NCBI RefSeq assembly: GCF_004345675.1 | Contig: NZ_SLWU01000001.1 | Span: forward strand, 62,001 to 126,000 | DNA from: Caldanaerobacter subterraneus | Lineage (GTDB): Bacteria; Bacillota; Thermoanaerobacteria; Thermoanaerobacterales; Thermoanaerobacteraceae | Direction: 5' to 3' | DNA: 64,000 nucleotides | Shown here: positions 1 through 10,239 of the stretch, one piece after another | How positions within the stretch are numbered: position 1 is the first letter of the stretch | Layout of the letters: each line of letters starts with the position of its first letter | Made by a program: the position numbers and the translations under genes | The notes under the pieces: model-generated | What the model was told of the DNA's origin: nothing | What the model saw: the letters and a program-made list of their open reading frames with translations, nothing else | The model's database searches: none

Positions 1-2
1 CT

Positions 3-3000
3 TTGGAGTATCAGAATATAGACATAGTCGCATCAAACGGTTCTACTGCTACTTTAGTAGGAGCATTGAAAATAATACCTACACCTGCCATATTCACAAT
101 AGATAATATTACTCCTAATGCAGGTTCTGTCTCTGGCGGGACAAAGGTTGTCATTGTTGGGCAGAATTTGAGAGAGGATTTAATCGTGAAATTTGGCGGT
201 GTAGCTGCAAAAAGTGTTCAGAGTATTACACTACCTGGCCTTACAGAAAATCAAAGGGCTATACAAGTCGTGACACCTCCTTATTCGAAGTCAGGTCCAG
301 TCGATGTGACGGTTGTAGACCCTGTTACGGGCTATACTGTTACTAAGCAAAATGCCTTTTTCTATTTGGCTGTTGAAGATACTATGGTAGTAATAGATAT
401 GAACCCAACAGAGGGGTATGAAAGCGGAAATACGCCAGTTACTCTTTGGGGATTTAATTTTCAAAAAAATGATGACCCTTCTACCTATACCTATAACGAA
501 GATAAGACAGAGATAACTTATGTTAATACAAATTACACCTACAAAGATCCTGTTACTGGAAATTATGTTACGGGTACCAGAGAAAGAAAGCTTTATGTGA
601 CATTTGGAGGAAATAAGGCGCAAATTGAAAATGTGTATAAACCTGAGACAGGACAGCAGACTTTAAATGTATTATCTCCCAGTGTGACCTTGAATCCTCC
701 TGGACAAAATATGCCTGTAGATGTAGTCGTCACAGTTGAAACGACAGTCAAGGATACAAACGGGAATGTAGTCATGCAGTATTCTGAACAGAGCTCTCCT
801 CCTTCCAAATTTACTTATAAGCCTTTGCCGTCAAATCCTGTAATTCTGTCTGTTTCTCCAAATACGGGAAGCCGTGCGGGAGGAGATACAGTAATTATAC
901 AGGGCTTTGACATAAGGCCTGGAGTAAAAGTATATTTTGGAGATAAACTGGCAACTGTGAAAGACCTTACAACAGGAGGAGATAATAAATCAGTATTGAC
1001 AGTCATCTCACCTCCTTCTACTGCCTTAGGTTATGTGGATGTAAAAGTAGTAAATAAAGATGCTGATTCACAGAGAGGCTTTTATGTGTACGAAAATGGC
1101 TATTATTACTACACTGCTCCTTCTATAAGCAGTATATTTACAAATTTTGGGTCGAAATATGGGGGTAATCTCATTACCATCTACGGGTCAGACTTTTTTG
1201 TAGGGCAAACAGTGGTAGATGGAGTTTATTCTCCTAAATACCCGGATGTCAGAATAGGCAATATACAGCTTAAAGTGATAAGTGTTGAAGATAAGGATGG
1301 GAATTTGATAGATGGGAAAAAGTTTAACATAGGTACAAAGATAAAGGCTTTAATACCGGAGACATCTACTCCATATCCTGTAGGTTGGTACGATGTCACA
1401 ATTAAAAACTACGATGGAATAAACGGGACAATAGGTGGAAGCGTTACTTTGCCAAACGCCTTTGAGATAAAAGATACTCAGAAAAAACCCAGCATTATTT
1501 CTGTAGACCCTAATAAAGGGCCTACAAAAGGGGGAACCCTCATTAAGATTACAGGCAGCAATTTTGAAAAAGGAAGCATTGTGACCATAGACGGAGTGCA
1601 GGCGAGCGTTAAAAAGGTTTCAAGCGGAAACACTGAGATAGAAGCTACCACACCTCCGGGCACTCTGGGCAAAAAAATAGTTCAGGTTGTGAATCCTTCT
1701 GATGGAGGAGTGGCTTCGCTTGTAGATGGATTTGAGTACGTGCTTATTGAGACAAAGCCTCAGATAACAAAGGTAGTTCCAAATTATGGTGGAAAAGGCA
1801 CATTGATTTACATCTTTGGAAGTGACTTTTCTAAAAAAGTAGGGGACAGTGAAGGAGCAAAAGCGTATATAGGCAATACTGTCCTTGAAAATGTGTATGT
1901 GCTGGATGAAAACACTATAATAGGCATTATTCCTGATATGAAGTACACCGGCCTTTATGAAATAAAAGTAGTAAACCCAGACACCGCTACGGCAGTGGCT
2001 CCTGAAAAATTCCACTTTTTAGTACCAGAGAGCAATCCCGTAATAACCTCTGTTACCCCTAATTTTGGTACGGTAAATGGCGGTACAGCTATTTTGATTG
2101 AAGGGCAGGACTTTAGAAGAGGGGCAGAAGTTTTCATAGGAGGAAATAAAGCCACAAATGTGGTGGTAAGCCCTGACGGCAAGTCGATAACAGCAATTAC
2201 ACCTCCGGGCAAGCCTGGCAAGACGTATGTCACAGTTGTAAATTATGACGGTGGGAATTACACTTATGGAATCCACGAGGGAGAAACGGGATTTACTTAT
2301 GTAATTCCAAACAGCCAGCCTGTAATTACAAAAGTCGAGCCTGACAAAGGCTCTACCTATGGAGGTCAGGAGGTCACAATATACGGACAGGATTTCAGAA
2401 TTTCTAAAGATGAACAAGGGAACATTTTAAAAGATGAAAATGGCAACCCGATAGGCCCTGATGTGTATTTTGGGAATGTAAAAGCACAAAAAGTCGTATA
2501 TATAGACTATGGAACTCTTCAAGTCATAACTCCTCCCAATGCACCTGGGAAAGTGAGAGTTACTGTGGTAAATTACGACGGAGGGTTAGGATACCTTGAG
2601 GGAGGATATACTTACATTCAATCAAAGCCGCAAATTAAGCAGGTAATTCCTCCTAAATTTGACAAAACCGGTGGAACCTACGGAATAATAGTAGGAAACG
2701 ATTTTTCAGTACCCGTTTATGATAAGGACAAATTGATACTTCCTGGCTCCTCTGTCTACATAGATGGGGTGGAGGTAAAAGACGTGCAGGTTGTCGACAG
2801 CACAATGATAAAATTTATCGCTCCACCAGTGGATAAAGTGGGAACGAAAGAGTTAAAAGTTGTCAATCCTGACGGTGGCACGGCTACTTTTAAGGTAGAA
2901 TATGTGTCTCCCAGCACACATCCTCAGATATATTCTATTACACCAGACAGAGGCAGTATAAATGGCGGGACGTATGTGGTGATAAAGGGAAAAGACTTTA

Positions 3001-4343
3001 GAGATAAAGTCAAAGTGTACTTTGATGCCTATGAGGCGAAAGTAATCTCTGTCTCTCCAGACACAATTGTGATACTTACACCGCCTGGAGACCCTCAGAA
3101 AGATATAAATAGGTCAGTTGATGTAACAGTCTTTAACGAAGAGGATGGAGGAAGCTTTACTTTGAAAAACGGATTTACATATATTGCAACAGAGACCAAG
3201 CCCAAGATCACATCTATTACTCCAAACACGGGCTCTACCAAAGGCGGAGAGACAGTGACAATTACAGGCGATGATTTTAGGCAGGGAGCGAGAGTATTTT
3301 TTGGAGAAAAAGAAGCTTTGAATGTAGTTGTAAAAAGCTATAACACGATTATTGCTACTACTCCTTCTCATCCAGAAGGGAAAGTAGATGTCATTGTCAG
3401 AAACCCTGACTATGCCGATGCAGTTTTTCCGCAGGGATTTACCTATGTACAGACTGTCCCTGATGAACCTGTAGGCTTCTGGGTGGAATATATACCGGGA
3501 AATGACCATACTTTAAGGCTTCACTGGTCGGAGACAAAGGGGGCAAAGTATTACGAGATATACCTGGTTTCGGACAGTACCTATAAATTTATAGCTTCTA
3601 CTGACAAACTGGAATACTATGTAACAAATTTGAGCCCAAATACAAAATACACGTTTGCGCTGCGGGCTGTCAATGAATTAGGACCTAGTGATTTTGTGAG
3701 AGCTTCCAATACAACTGACAGGTCCTCAAACAGCAAGTATGACACTTATGTTGAAGGGGCAAAGGAGAATAAGACGACCATTTCTACATCAAATGGATCA
3801 CTAGTTGTGACACTGGGAGATACTTCTGAAAGCGAGTACGTTTTGAACTTTAAAGACGATGTTTATAAAAATGTAAACAAATGGATAATAAATATACCTT
3901 CCAAGTATAAAAATACAGCAAAAAAGGTTAAGATTTATACTCAAAAATTTGAGATGGAATTTTACTTAACTGACCTTTACCTTAATGGAGATTATGATAG
4001 GGTAACGATAACCAGAATTACGGGGAAAGAGTACGACGATATAGTGAAAAACTTGCCTAAAAATATAACAATTCTGTCAGATATATACGACATAAAGTAT
4101 GAAAAAATAACCAATGGCAAGGCGGAAAATTACAACAATTTCAAAAATAACATTTACGTGTTGATAAGTGTAGAAAATAATAGATTGTGGAAGAAAGATA
4201 TAAACCGTGCAAAAATCTCTTACATTGCCTATTATTCGCCGTACAGTTCTAATCCTTCCGTGTTTATGTATGGAGTAGAGAAGGATAAAAATACTGTATC
4301 GGCCAAAATTTCTTCGCCAGGGCAGATTGCTGTAACATATTAA
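3..4343 (+). CDS. IPT/TIG-repeat surface protein (5' end outside window)
   Basis: The frame is open to the left edge and no ribosome binding site precedes the first possible start, so this is the C-terminal 1446 residues of a longer protein. I count eleven tandem IPT/TIG (immunoglobulin-like) repeats, each marked by a P-x-x-G-x-x-x-G-G-T/D block and a following G-x-[DN]-F motif. A fibronectin type III-like domain follows at about residues 1150-1240, then about 200 residues of unrecognised, probably beta-rich sequence. No SLH or sortase signal is visible in this part. Two SLH-domain genes follow at once on the same strand (the next starts 12 nt downstream), suggesting a cell-envelope operon. 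Role inferred: secreted S-layer-associated structural or adhesive protein. Confidence 0.8.
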   Translation: MEYQNIDIVASNGSTATLVGALKIIPTPAIFTIDNITPNAGSVSGGTKVVIVGQNLREDLIVKFGGVAAKSVQSITLPGLTENQRAIQVVTPPYSKSGPVDVTVVDPVTGYTVTKQNAFFYLAVEDTMVVIDMNPTEGYESGNTPVTLWGFNFQKNDDPSTYTYNEDKTEITYVNTNYTYKDPVTGNYVTGTRERKLYVTFGGNKAQIENVYKPETGQQTLNVLSPSVTLNPPGQNMPVDVVVTVETTVKDTNGNVVMQYSEQSSPPSKFTYKPLPSNPVILSVSPNTGSRAGGDTVIIQGFDIRPGVKVYFGDKLATVKDLTTGGDNKSVLTVISPPSTALGYVDVKVVNKDADSQRGFYVYENGYYYYTAPSISSIFTNFGSKYGGNLITIYGSDFFVGQTVVDGVYSPKYPDVRIGNIQLKVISVEDKDGNLIDGKKFNIGTKIKALIPETSTPYPVGWYDVTIKNYDGINGTIGGSVTLPNAFEIKDTQKKPSIISVDPNKGPTKGGTLIKITGSNFEKGSIVTIDGVQASVKKVSSGNTEIEATTPPGTLGKKIVQVVNPSDGGVASLVDGFEYVLIETKPQITKVVPNYGGKGTLIYIFGSDFSKKVGDSEGAKAYIGNTVLENVYVLDENTIIGIIPDMKYTGLYEIKVVNPDTATAVAPEKFHFLVPESNPVITSVTPNFGTVNGGTAILIEGQDFRRGAEVFIGGNKATNVVVSPDGKSITAITPPGKPGKTYVTVVNYDGGNYTYGIHEGETGFTYVIPNSQPVITKVEPDKGSTYGGQEVTIYGQDFRISKDEQGNILKDENGNPIGPDVYFGNVKAQKVVYIDYGTLQVITPPNAPGKVRVTVVNYDGGLGYLEGGYTYIQSKPQIKQVIPPKFDKTGGTYGIIVGNDFSVPVYDKDKLILPGSSVYIDGVEVKDVQVVDSTMIKFIAPPVDKVGTKELKVVNPDGGTATFKVEYVSPSTHPQIYSITPDRGSINGGTYVVIKGKDFRDKVKVYFDAYEAKVISVSPDTIVILTPPGDPQKDINRSVDVTVFNEEDGGSFTLKNGFTYIATETKPKITSITPNTGSTKGGETVTITGDDFRQGARVFFGEKEALNVVVKSYNTIIATTPSHPEGKVDVIVRNPDYADAVFPQGFTYVQTVPDEPVGFWVEYIPGNDHTLRLHWSETKGAKYYEIYLVSDSTYKFIASTDKLEYYVTNLSPNTKYTFALRAVNELGPSDFVRASNTTDRSSNSKYDTYVEGAKENKTTISTSNGSLVVTLGDTSESEYVLNFKDDVYKNVNKWIINIPSKYKNTAKKVKIYTQKFEMEFYLTDLYLNGDYDRVTITRITGKEYDDIVKNLPKNITILSDIYDIKYEKITNGKAENYNNFKNNIYVLISVENNRLWKKDINRAKISYIAYYSPYSSNPSVFMYGVEKDKNTVSAKISSPGQIAVTY

Positions 4344-4355
4344 GGAGTGAAAAGG

Positions 4356-6911
4356 ATGAAGGGGAAAAAATTTATAGCCTTTTTGCTTGTGTTGATTTTT
4401 TCACTTCCATTAAATTCTTCAGTTTATGCTCAGACAACTTACTACGGAGTGGAATATGCTCCGAGCATATATTACAATATGTCATTTAAGGATATACAAA
4501 ATAGCTTTGCCAGTTATGACATAATGAAGATGGTGGCTTTGGCCGTTATAAAAGGCGGCGGAAATCAGAAATTTTATCCGAAGGGCTACTTAAAAAAAGA
4601 AGAGGCTCTGGCTTATATAATAAGGCTTATGGGATTAGAAGATCAGATTGTGCAAACTACTACATCCTCCTCTACAGGAATGGCAGGAAGTATGCCTGCC
4701 ACTCTTCCCCCCAAATTTAAAGTGGACGATTGGGCAAAGGGAGTAATTGATGCAGCCTTAAAGGCCAATTTGCTTACAAAGGATGAACTTGATACTGATT
4801 TTACTTTAAATGCCACAAGAGAAGAAGTTGCTTACTGGCTTGCAAAAGGTCTGGGCTTTCAGCCTTTATCCGGCACTGATTTGCAGCAGGTTTACACCTT
4901 TCGGGACGTAAAAGATATTAATTCTTCCTACCTTCCCTATGTAGGTGCTGTTGTAAAAAGGGGTATAATGTCAGGGTACAGCGATGGAAAATTTAGACCC
5001 AAGACAAATATTACAAGAGAACAGATGGCTTCAGTCCTCAATAGAGTCTTTAATTATTCCTACTCCTTGATGGGATACTCCGTTTTGACTGGCACCATAA
5101 AGAATATTTTGCAGGAAAATTTGGTTGGAGAAGGAGCTATGAAGAATACCTTTGTAATTTCAAGTCAAATTGGTCAGGAAAATTTTGTAGTTACTAAAGT
5201 AAGACCTTCTTCAAACGGTGGGGGGCATCTTTTGGATTTTTTAACCATTTCTAATGGAAAGCCAGTATATTCGCAGGCCTTTACAGTGGGGGATAAAGTC
5301 AGATTTTATATAAAAGATGGCAAAGTGATATTTGCAGAGAAACTGCCTCAGAATGAGACGGTGGTGTATGGCGAGATAGTTAATATAACGCCTTCTACAA
5401 TAGCTTTGAAGGGAGGCTATAATTACAGCAATACTTTTTCCTACACCCCTTATACTGAAGTGTATATAAACGATTATCCAGCTTCTACTAAAGACTTGAG
5501 AGTAGGGCAGACTATCCTTGCCTATCTTGAGGGAGGCACTGCTTACAGGATAGATGTCAATTATGAAGAATACGCTTCTGATAAGATAGAGGCAGGTTCC
5601 AGGCAGGTCACAGGTAGTATAATTTCTATTCAAAATTCACAGGGAGATTTAAGAAAAGGTGGAATTGATATAACGCTGGATAGTGGGGATACCTACTACA
5701 TATCTCCAAATACTCCTTTAGTAAAAGGAGGAGTTTCTGCCTCTTTATCTTCTTTGAAGGTAGGGGATTATGTAAATCTCATTTTTGATGACCCTTATAG
5801 CGATACCCCTATAAAAGTTTTGGTAGACAACGGCTATTACAATATTACTGGTGTATTCAGAGGGACTTTGGGTAGTGTAATGCCTCTTAGTAAAGTTATT
5901 AATTTGAGCAATATAGAAAAGTATTACCAAGGTACGTGGCAGAAAGTGTATGATTATGTTTCATATCCTTTTGAGAAGGCAGAGTTTTATCTAAATGGCT
6001 TGAAAATTGATGAGTCAAGTCTTAAAAATTACACTGGCAGGACAATTTACATAACTACAGAGAATCACTTTGGCAAAGAATATATAACCTTTGCAAATAT
6101 AGTTTCACCCTTTACAATGGCTTATCAGGGGGTTGCCACTTTTGATCCATATTCTATGACTTTGAACCTTTCTGATGGGAGAAAAGTAATTGTCAATGAA
6201 GGCACAATTGTGATGAAGGATGGAAGGAGAGTGCCGGCAAGTACCCTTAAGAACAACCAAGTTTATGTTTCATTCTCAAAAGAAGACAACCTTTATGCCA
6301 ATTTCGTATCAGTAATAGATACTGTTGATGTTCCATCTTACTATTACGCTAAAGGGTATTTGTTCTACGCCACAGCAAATTCTGTGACAGTTGGAGATGT
6401 TCCGTGGAGAGGTTCTTACTACTCTACTGTGACAGGCTATTATGAAATAAGCAATAACCAGTGGAGTTTTGTTTCAGGTTCTAGGGTATTTTACGTAGGA
6501 GATAGTACTTTTGTAGTAGACAATAGGGATAAAGAAAGTAAAGTGATTCCTTACAGTGAACTTCTCAATATAAGATACGGAAGTTCACAGTTTAAGGACG
6601 CCTTTGCTTATGTTGTTGCTAATGGCGATAATGCTGTTGCCATTAACATAATGCCTTCTGATAATAATGAGAGGGTGTCTACTGCAAAAGTTGAGGGTAT
6701 AGAAGGGACTAAAGTTACAGTTTCTGAAGTAAAGGATTGGAATGAAGTAGAGGGCATATGGAATCTTAACACCAGCTTAGAGGTGGTAGACCTTTCAAAG
6801 GCAGTTATTGTGAAGGATGGTGGCACAGTTGATGTTTCTTCTCTCAAAAAAGGAGATTTTATATACATGATAAGAAGCGCCTCCAGGGGAATAATTGTAA
6901 CTGTCAAATAA
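4356..6911 (+). CDS. SLH-domain cell-surface protein (851 aa)
   Basis: An N-terminal signal peptide (MKGKKFIAFLLVLIFSLPL, then an A-Q junction after VYA) is followed by three S-layer homology repeats in about the first 240 residues; the third (FRDV ... GIMSGYSDGKFRPKTNITREQMA) is canonical. The remaining 600 residues are beta-rich and unrecognised. SLH triplets bind pyruvylated secondary wall polymer, so the protein is expected to be anchored in the S-layer. The ATG at 4356 is preferred because the ribosome binding site TAAGGAG lies 8 nt upstream; a GTG at 4347 sits inside that site. It lies between the IPT-repeat gene and another SLH gene and is probably cotranscribed with both. Confidence 0.85.
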   Translation: MKGKKFIAFLLVLIFSLPLNSSVYAQTTYYGVEYAPSIYYNMSFKDIQNSFASYDIMKMVALAVIKGGGNQKFYPKGYLKKEEALAYIIRLMGLEDQIVQTTTSSSTGMAGSMPATLPPKFKVDDWAKGVIDAALKANLLTKDELDTDFTLNATREEVAYWLAKGLGFQPLSGTDLQQVYTFRDVKDINSSYLPYVGAVVKRGIMSGYSDGKFRPKTNITREQMASVLNRVFNYSYSLMGYSVLTGTIKNILQENLVGEGAMKNTFVISSQIGQENFVVTKVRPSSNGGGHLLDFLTISNGKPVYSQAFTVGDKVRFYIKDGKVIFAEKLPQNETVVYGEIVNITPSTIALKGGYNYSNTFSYTPYTEVYINDYPASTKDLRVGQTILAYLEGGTAYRIDVNYEEYASDKIEAGSRQVTGSIISIQNSQGDLRKGGIDITLDSGDTYYISPNTPLVKGGVSASLSSLKVGDYVNLIFDDPYSDTPIKVLVDNGYYNITGVFRGTLGSVMPLSKVINLSNIEKYYQGTWQKVYDYVSYPFEKAEFYLNGLKIDESSLKNYTGRTIYITTENHFGKEYITFANIVSPFTMAYQGVATFDPYSMTLNLSDGRKVIVNEGTIVMKDGRRVPASTLKNNQVYVSFSKEDNLYANFVSVIDTVDVPSYYYAKGYLFYATANSVTVGDVPWRGSYYSTVTGYYEISNNQWSFVSGSRVFYVGDSTFVVDNRDKESKVIPYSELLNIRYGSSQFKDAFAYVVANGDNAVAINIMPSDNNERVSTAKVEGIEGTKVTVSEVKDWNEVEGIWNLNTSLEVVDLSKAVIVKDGGTVDVSSLKKGDFIYMIRSASRGIIVTVK

Positions 6912-6929
6912 GAAGCGGGGGAATGGGAA

Positions 6930-8411
6930 ATGAAAAAATTGGCTTTTGCGTTTTTCTTTGTCTTTCTTTTTTCTATGTTTCCTGCTAATATCTTTGCCTA
7001 TAATTCTGGATTTGAAGCGGGAATTTCAAATGAGCAGGAGTACAAAGAGGTAGTTTTCATAACAGGAGAACCTGTTGTATTTAGCGGCTTCTTAAAAGTG
7101 ACAAGCTCTAAAAGAGGAGATACTACCACTACTACTTACAGGTATACCCTTTCTACTCCTTCTGGGGACAAGCTTACAAGGACTCTTACATTTGTTACGG
7201 AAGAAAAGCAAAAACCTGAATATAATCAGATTATAGCTGAGACTACACTTAAAAACTACACTGAAAGTATAAAAATTGGGGGAGATACTTATACCCTCGA
7301 CAGAAATAACGGCTATATTTACCAGGGATCTGAGGTGAAAAGCATAAATCCAGCTGTTACCTATTACGCAGGGAATTACTCTGGTTCAAAGGTCTACAGG
7401 ATGAACGGAAATAAAGGTACTGTAAAGGTGAGTATAGAAGACAAGACCGTAGGATTTTCCCACAAATATGGCAGTGCAGAGACTCACCAGATGTACTATC
7501 AAATTGAAGCTACAATTGGAACGGGGAATAACGTAAAAAAATGGGTTGGAGAGGTGCAGGTAAATGTCTCTTTTACAGATAAGTCTTCTATAGAGTATGT
7601 GGAAAATGACCCGCAGTATATAAGCTTTAGAGGGGGCTATCTCTTAAGGAGAAACAGCGAAGATGTTATGACTTATGCTTACAACCTCCCTAAGTTTGAC
7701 GAGAATGGGAATGAAATAGGCAGAAATACTGGTAGCAATAGCTTAAGGCTGGATGGAATTTATACAGAGAATAGGCTTGTTGTCCCGGAGGTTAGAGATA
7801 TAAGCGGGACATGGGGTAAAGACGACATAAACAAGCTTTTAAGCTTAGAAATTTTCCCAAAGGATTCTTTGTACTTTGGTCCCAAGCTTTACATACTTCG
7901 TTCAGATTTTGCTGTAGCGGTAGCAAAAGCTATTGGGATTGCTCCTTATGAGCCTCCCAAAAATGCTCTTTACTCTGCGAGGAAAATGCCGGTCGAAGTT
8001 TCGCCTTTTAAGGATGTACCGACAAATGACCCCAATTACGGTTATATAAAAGCTGCAAATGATGTAGGCCTTATAAGTGGGATTGGACCTTCTCAATTTG
8101 GGCCCTCCCTGCCTCTTACCCGGGCTCAGGCAGCCGTGATATTTATAAGGGCTTTGGGGCTTGAAAATCTGGCGCCACAGGGGTATTTCAAAACAGGTTT
8201 TTTAGATGATTCTTCAATTCCCTTGTGGGCAAAAAGAAGTGTATATGTGGCCCGTGAAATAGGGCTTGTGGGCGGAGATACCTTTGGGAGGTTTAATCCT
8301 GAAAGCTATGTGACAAGGGAAGAAGCCGCGTCAATGATTTCGCGTATGATAGATTTTATGATGAAGGATTTGACTTTTGATTATGTGGAAAGAGTATTGA
8401 ATTTTAGATAA
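6930..8411 (+). CDS. SLH-domain surface protein (493 aa)
   Basis: A signal peptide (about residues 1-23) is followed by roughly 270 residues of unrecognised beta-rich sequence, then three C-terminal SLH repeats (about 295-493); the second and third carry the typical FKDV ... A-x-x-x-G-L-I-S/V-G-x ... F-x-P ... TRAQAA / TREEAA pattern. The anchor is at the opposite end from the preceding gene, whose SLH repeats are N-terminal. The gene starts 19 nt after the previous stop behind GGGGGAA and ends at a strong terminator, closing the surface-protein operon. Confidence 0.85.
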   Translation: MKKLAFAFFFVFLFSMFPANIFAYNSGFEAGISNEQEYKEVVFITGEPVVFSGFLKVTSSKRGDTTTTTYRYTLSTPSGDKLTRTLTFVTEEKQKPEYNQIIAETTLKNYTESIKIGGDTYTLDRNNGYIYQGSEVKSINPAVTYYAGNYSGSKVYRMNGNKGTVKVSIEDKTVGFSHKYGSAETHQMYYQIEATIGTGNNVKKWVGEVQVNVSFTDKSSIEYVENDPQYISFRGGYLLRRNSEDVMTYAYNLPKFDENGNEIGRNTGSNSLRLDGIYTENRLVVPEVRDISGTWGKDDINKLLSLEIFPKDSLYFGPKLYILRSDFAVAVAKAIGIAPYEPPKNALYSARKMPVEVSPFKDVPTNDPNYGYIKAANDVGLISGIGPSQFGPSLPLTRAQAAVIFIRALGLENLAPQGYFKTGFLDDSSIPLWAKRSVYVAREIGLVGGDTFGRFNPESYVTREEAASMISRMIDFMMKDLTFDYVERVLNFR

Positions 8412-8445
8412 GGACCTCTTTTACTATGGGGTCCTTTTTATATAT
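8410..8445 (+). terminator. Rho-independent terminator of the surface-protein operon
   Basis: AGGACC (8411-8416) pairs with GGTCCT (8430-8435) and is followed by a T-rich tract. It overlaps the stop codon of the SLH gene. Confidence 0.8.
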
Positions 8446-8565
8446 TTTTTGAAGTAATATGAGTATCTTTTCTGACATATACTTTTATGTAGGCTCAAAG
8501 ATGGGAAGTCAAAACAGTTGAAATTAGTAGTAAAAAATGACATAATTTTGATTAGGTGATGATAA

Positions 8566-8808
8566 ATGTTATTAACTATAAAAAAGGTTAAAGAGCTGTA
8601 TGATATAAGCAGAATTACATTAATAAACTGGGAAAAGAAGGATTAATAACCCCAGTTAGAACACCAAAAGGAAGAAAGATAGCAGTGTGAAGTTATACAT
8701 GAGATAGCAAGTGGAGTAAATAGAATAAAGAACTAGCAGAAGACTTAATAGCAATAGTAACATCTTTCGCAGCAAGAATTTACGGGCAAAGGGGCAAAAA
8801 GCATGATA
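8566..8808 (+). pseudogene. tnpA: IS607-family serine resolvase tnpA remnant
   Basis: From the ATG at 8566 the translation MLLTIKKVKELYDISRITL is the helix-turn-helix start of an IS607 recombinase. A one-base loss near 8640 shifts the frame; the next frame continues GLITPVRTPKGRK. After 8690 the protein jumps to its last residues: KELAEDLIAIVTSFAARIY, then GQRGKK, which is the typical C-terminal end of these enzymes. The serine-recombinase catalytic domain of roughly 110 residues between them is deleted. The tail overlaps the tnpB start, as in intact elements. Non-functional. Confidence 0.8.
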
Positions 8809-10239
8809 GTAATACAGGCTAAACTCATTTTTCTAAACCAACAAGACAAACAAATAGTATTAGACTTAATGAGAAGATGGTCATCCTGCATGAGATTTGC
8901 ATACAAAAGGCTTCTAGAAGGTTATGATAGAAAAACATTAAAAAGAGACCTTCAGGGAACATTTGACTTAAACTCAAGATATGTAGATGATGCAATAATG
9001 AAAGCAAGAAGCACACTAGAATCTGCTAGAGAATTAGGTAAGAGTCCAAAGAAAGTCATTTTTGGAGGAAGAGACTTATTTGGAAAACTTCAAAAGCGCC
9101 ATATAAATGGGAAAGAATATCAAAAGCTAAAAACAAAGTGGCAAGAAAGAAGAAAAGGAAATCTCTATTCAAGAGGAGATAAAAGCAAAAAAGGAAATCT
9201 CAACACAAGAATAGAAGTAGAAAAAAATGGCACTTTCTTAAGGATAAATGTAGGGGAAAGAAAATATGTATATGCGAAGATACAGGCGGGATGGAAGAAG
9301 AATAAAAACAGAGAAGGGATACTTCAGCAAATCTCCATGTCAAACATACCATACTCTGTAGAATTAAAACTTAAAAATGGCAATATATACGCCTATTTTT
9401 CTATTGAAGAAGAATATCCAGAAATAAAAATAACAAAAGAAAAAGGAGTCATAGGAATAGACATAAACGCATATCCGGACAACATATCATGGACAGAAGT
9501 AGATGAAAAAGGGAATCTAATAAGCTATGGGAATATACCAATGCCAGAGCTTGCAAGTGGCAGTAAAGACAAAAAAGAATATTTCAGATGGCAATATGCT
9601 CACAAGATAGTAAAAATAGCAAAAGAGAAAGGAAAAGCGATAGTAATTGAGGACTTAGAAATAAAAGAAAAAGGCAAAAGAGGAGACTTTTCAGGGAGAA
9701 AATCAAGAAGAATAAGACATAGCTTTAGCTATAAATCACTTCTTTCAAAAATAAAAACACTAGCAAAAAGAGAAGGGATAGAAGTAATAGAAGTCAATCC
9801 TTCTTACACCTCAATAATAGGGATGTTAAAATATGCACCTCAGTATATGATAACAAAAGATGTAGCAGCGGCCTATGTAATAGCAAGAAGAGGGTTAGGC
9901 AGAGAAGAAAAAATACCGGATAACTATATAAACTTTCTCAACACATTGACTGAAAAGGAATTAGAAGAATTAAAAGACCATATAAAAAACACAGTCAAAA
10001 ACATACATTTAAAGAAAAAGCACTTAAAAGAGATAAACAAAGTAATAAAACTCATACAAAGCCTTGAGAGTGAGTTAGAAAGGGTACTAAAATCTCTGTA
10101 CGGAACAAGTTTTAGTGCCTATGATTTCTGGCAAGTTCTCAAGGTAGCGGTGGTAACGTCACTCTCTCCTGAGAAGGTAAAAAGAGACTTCTCTACCCTG
10201 AAAGGATTACTAATTCAGGGTAAGTGGAGAGACCCTTAA
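8803..10239 (+). CDS. tnpB: TnpB RNA-guided nuclease (IS607-associated, no zinc finger)
   Basis: 478 residues with a RuvC-like nuclease fold. Candidate catalytic residues are D220 (GIDIN), E283 (VIEDLEI) and D353 (TKDVAAAYVIARRGLG). Family knowledge: TnpB uses an omega RNA from the element's 3' end to cut matching DNA and so maintains the element. The zinc-ribbon CxxC pairs normally found between the second and third RuvC motifs are absent, and about 110 residues of mostly helical sequence follow the last motif. The ATG at 8803 overlaps the decayed tnpA tail. All three acidic residues and the reading frame are intact, so activity is possible although the transposase partner is dead. Confidence 0.85.
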   Translation: MIVIQAKLIFLNQQDKQIVLDLMRRWSSCMRFAYKRLLEGYDRKTLKRDLQGTFDLNSRYVDDAIMKARSTLESARELGKSPKKVIFGGRDLFGKLQKRHINGKEYQKLKTKWQERRKGNLYSRGDKSKKGNLNTRIEVEKNGTFLRINVGERKYVYAKIQAGWKKNKNREGILQQISMSNIPYSVELKLKNGNIYAYFSIEEEYPEIKITKEKGVIGIDINAYPDNISWTEVDEKGNLISYGNIPMPELASGSKDKKEYFRWQYAHKIVKIAKEKGKAIVIEDLEIKEKGKRGDFSGRKSRRIRHSFSYKSLLSKIKTLAKREGIEVIEVNPSYTSIIGMLKYAPQYMITKDVAAAYVIARRGLGREEKIPDNYINFLNTLTEKELEELKDHIKNTVKNIHLKKKHLKEINKVIKLIQSLESELERVLKSLYGTSFSAYDFWQVLKVAVVTSLSPEKVKRDFSTLKGLLIQGKWRDP

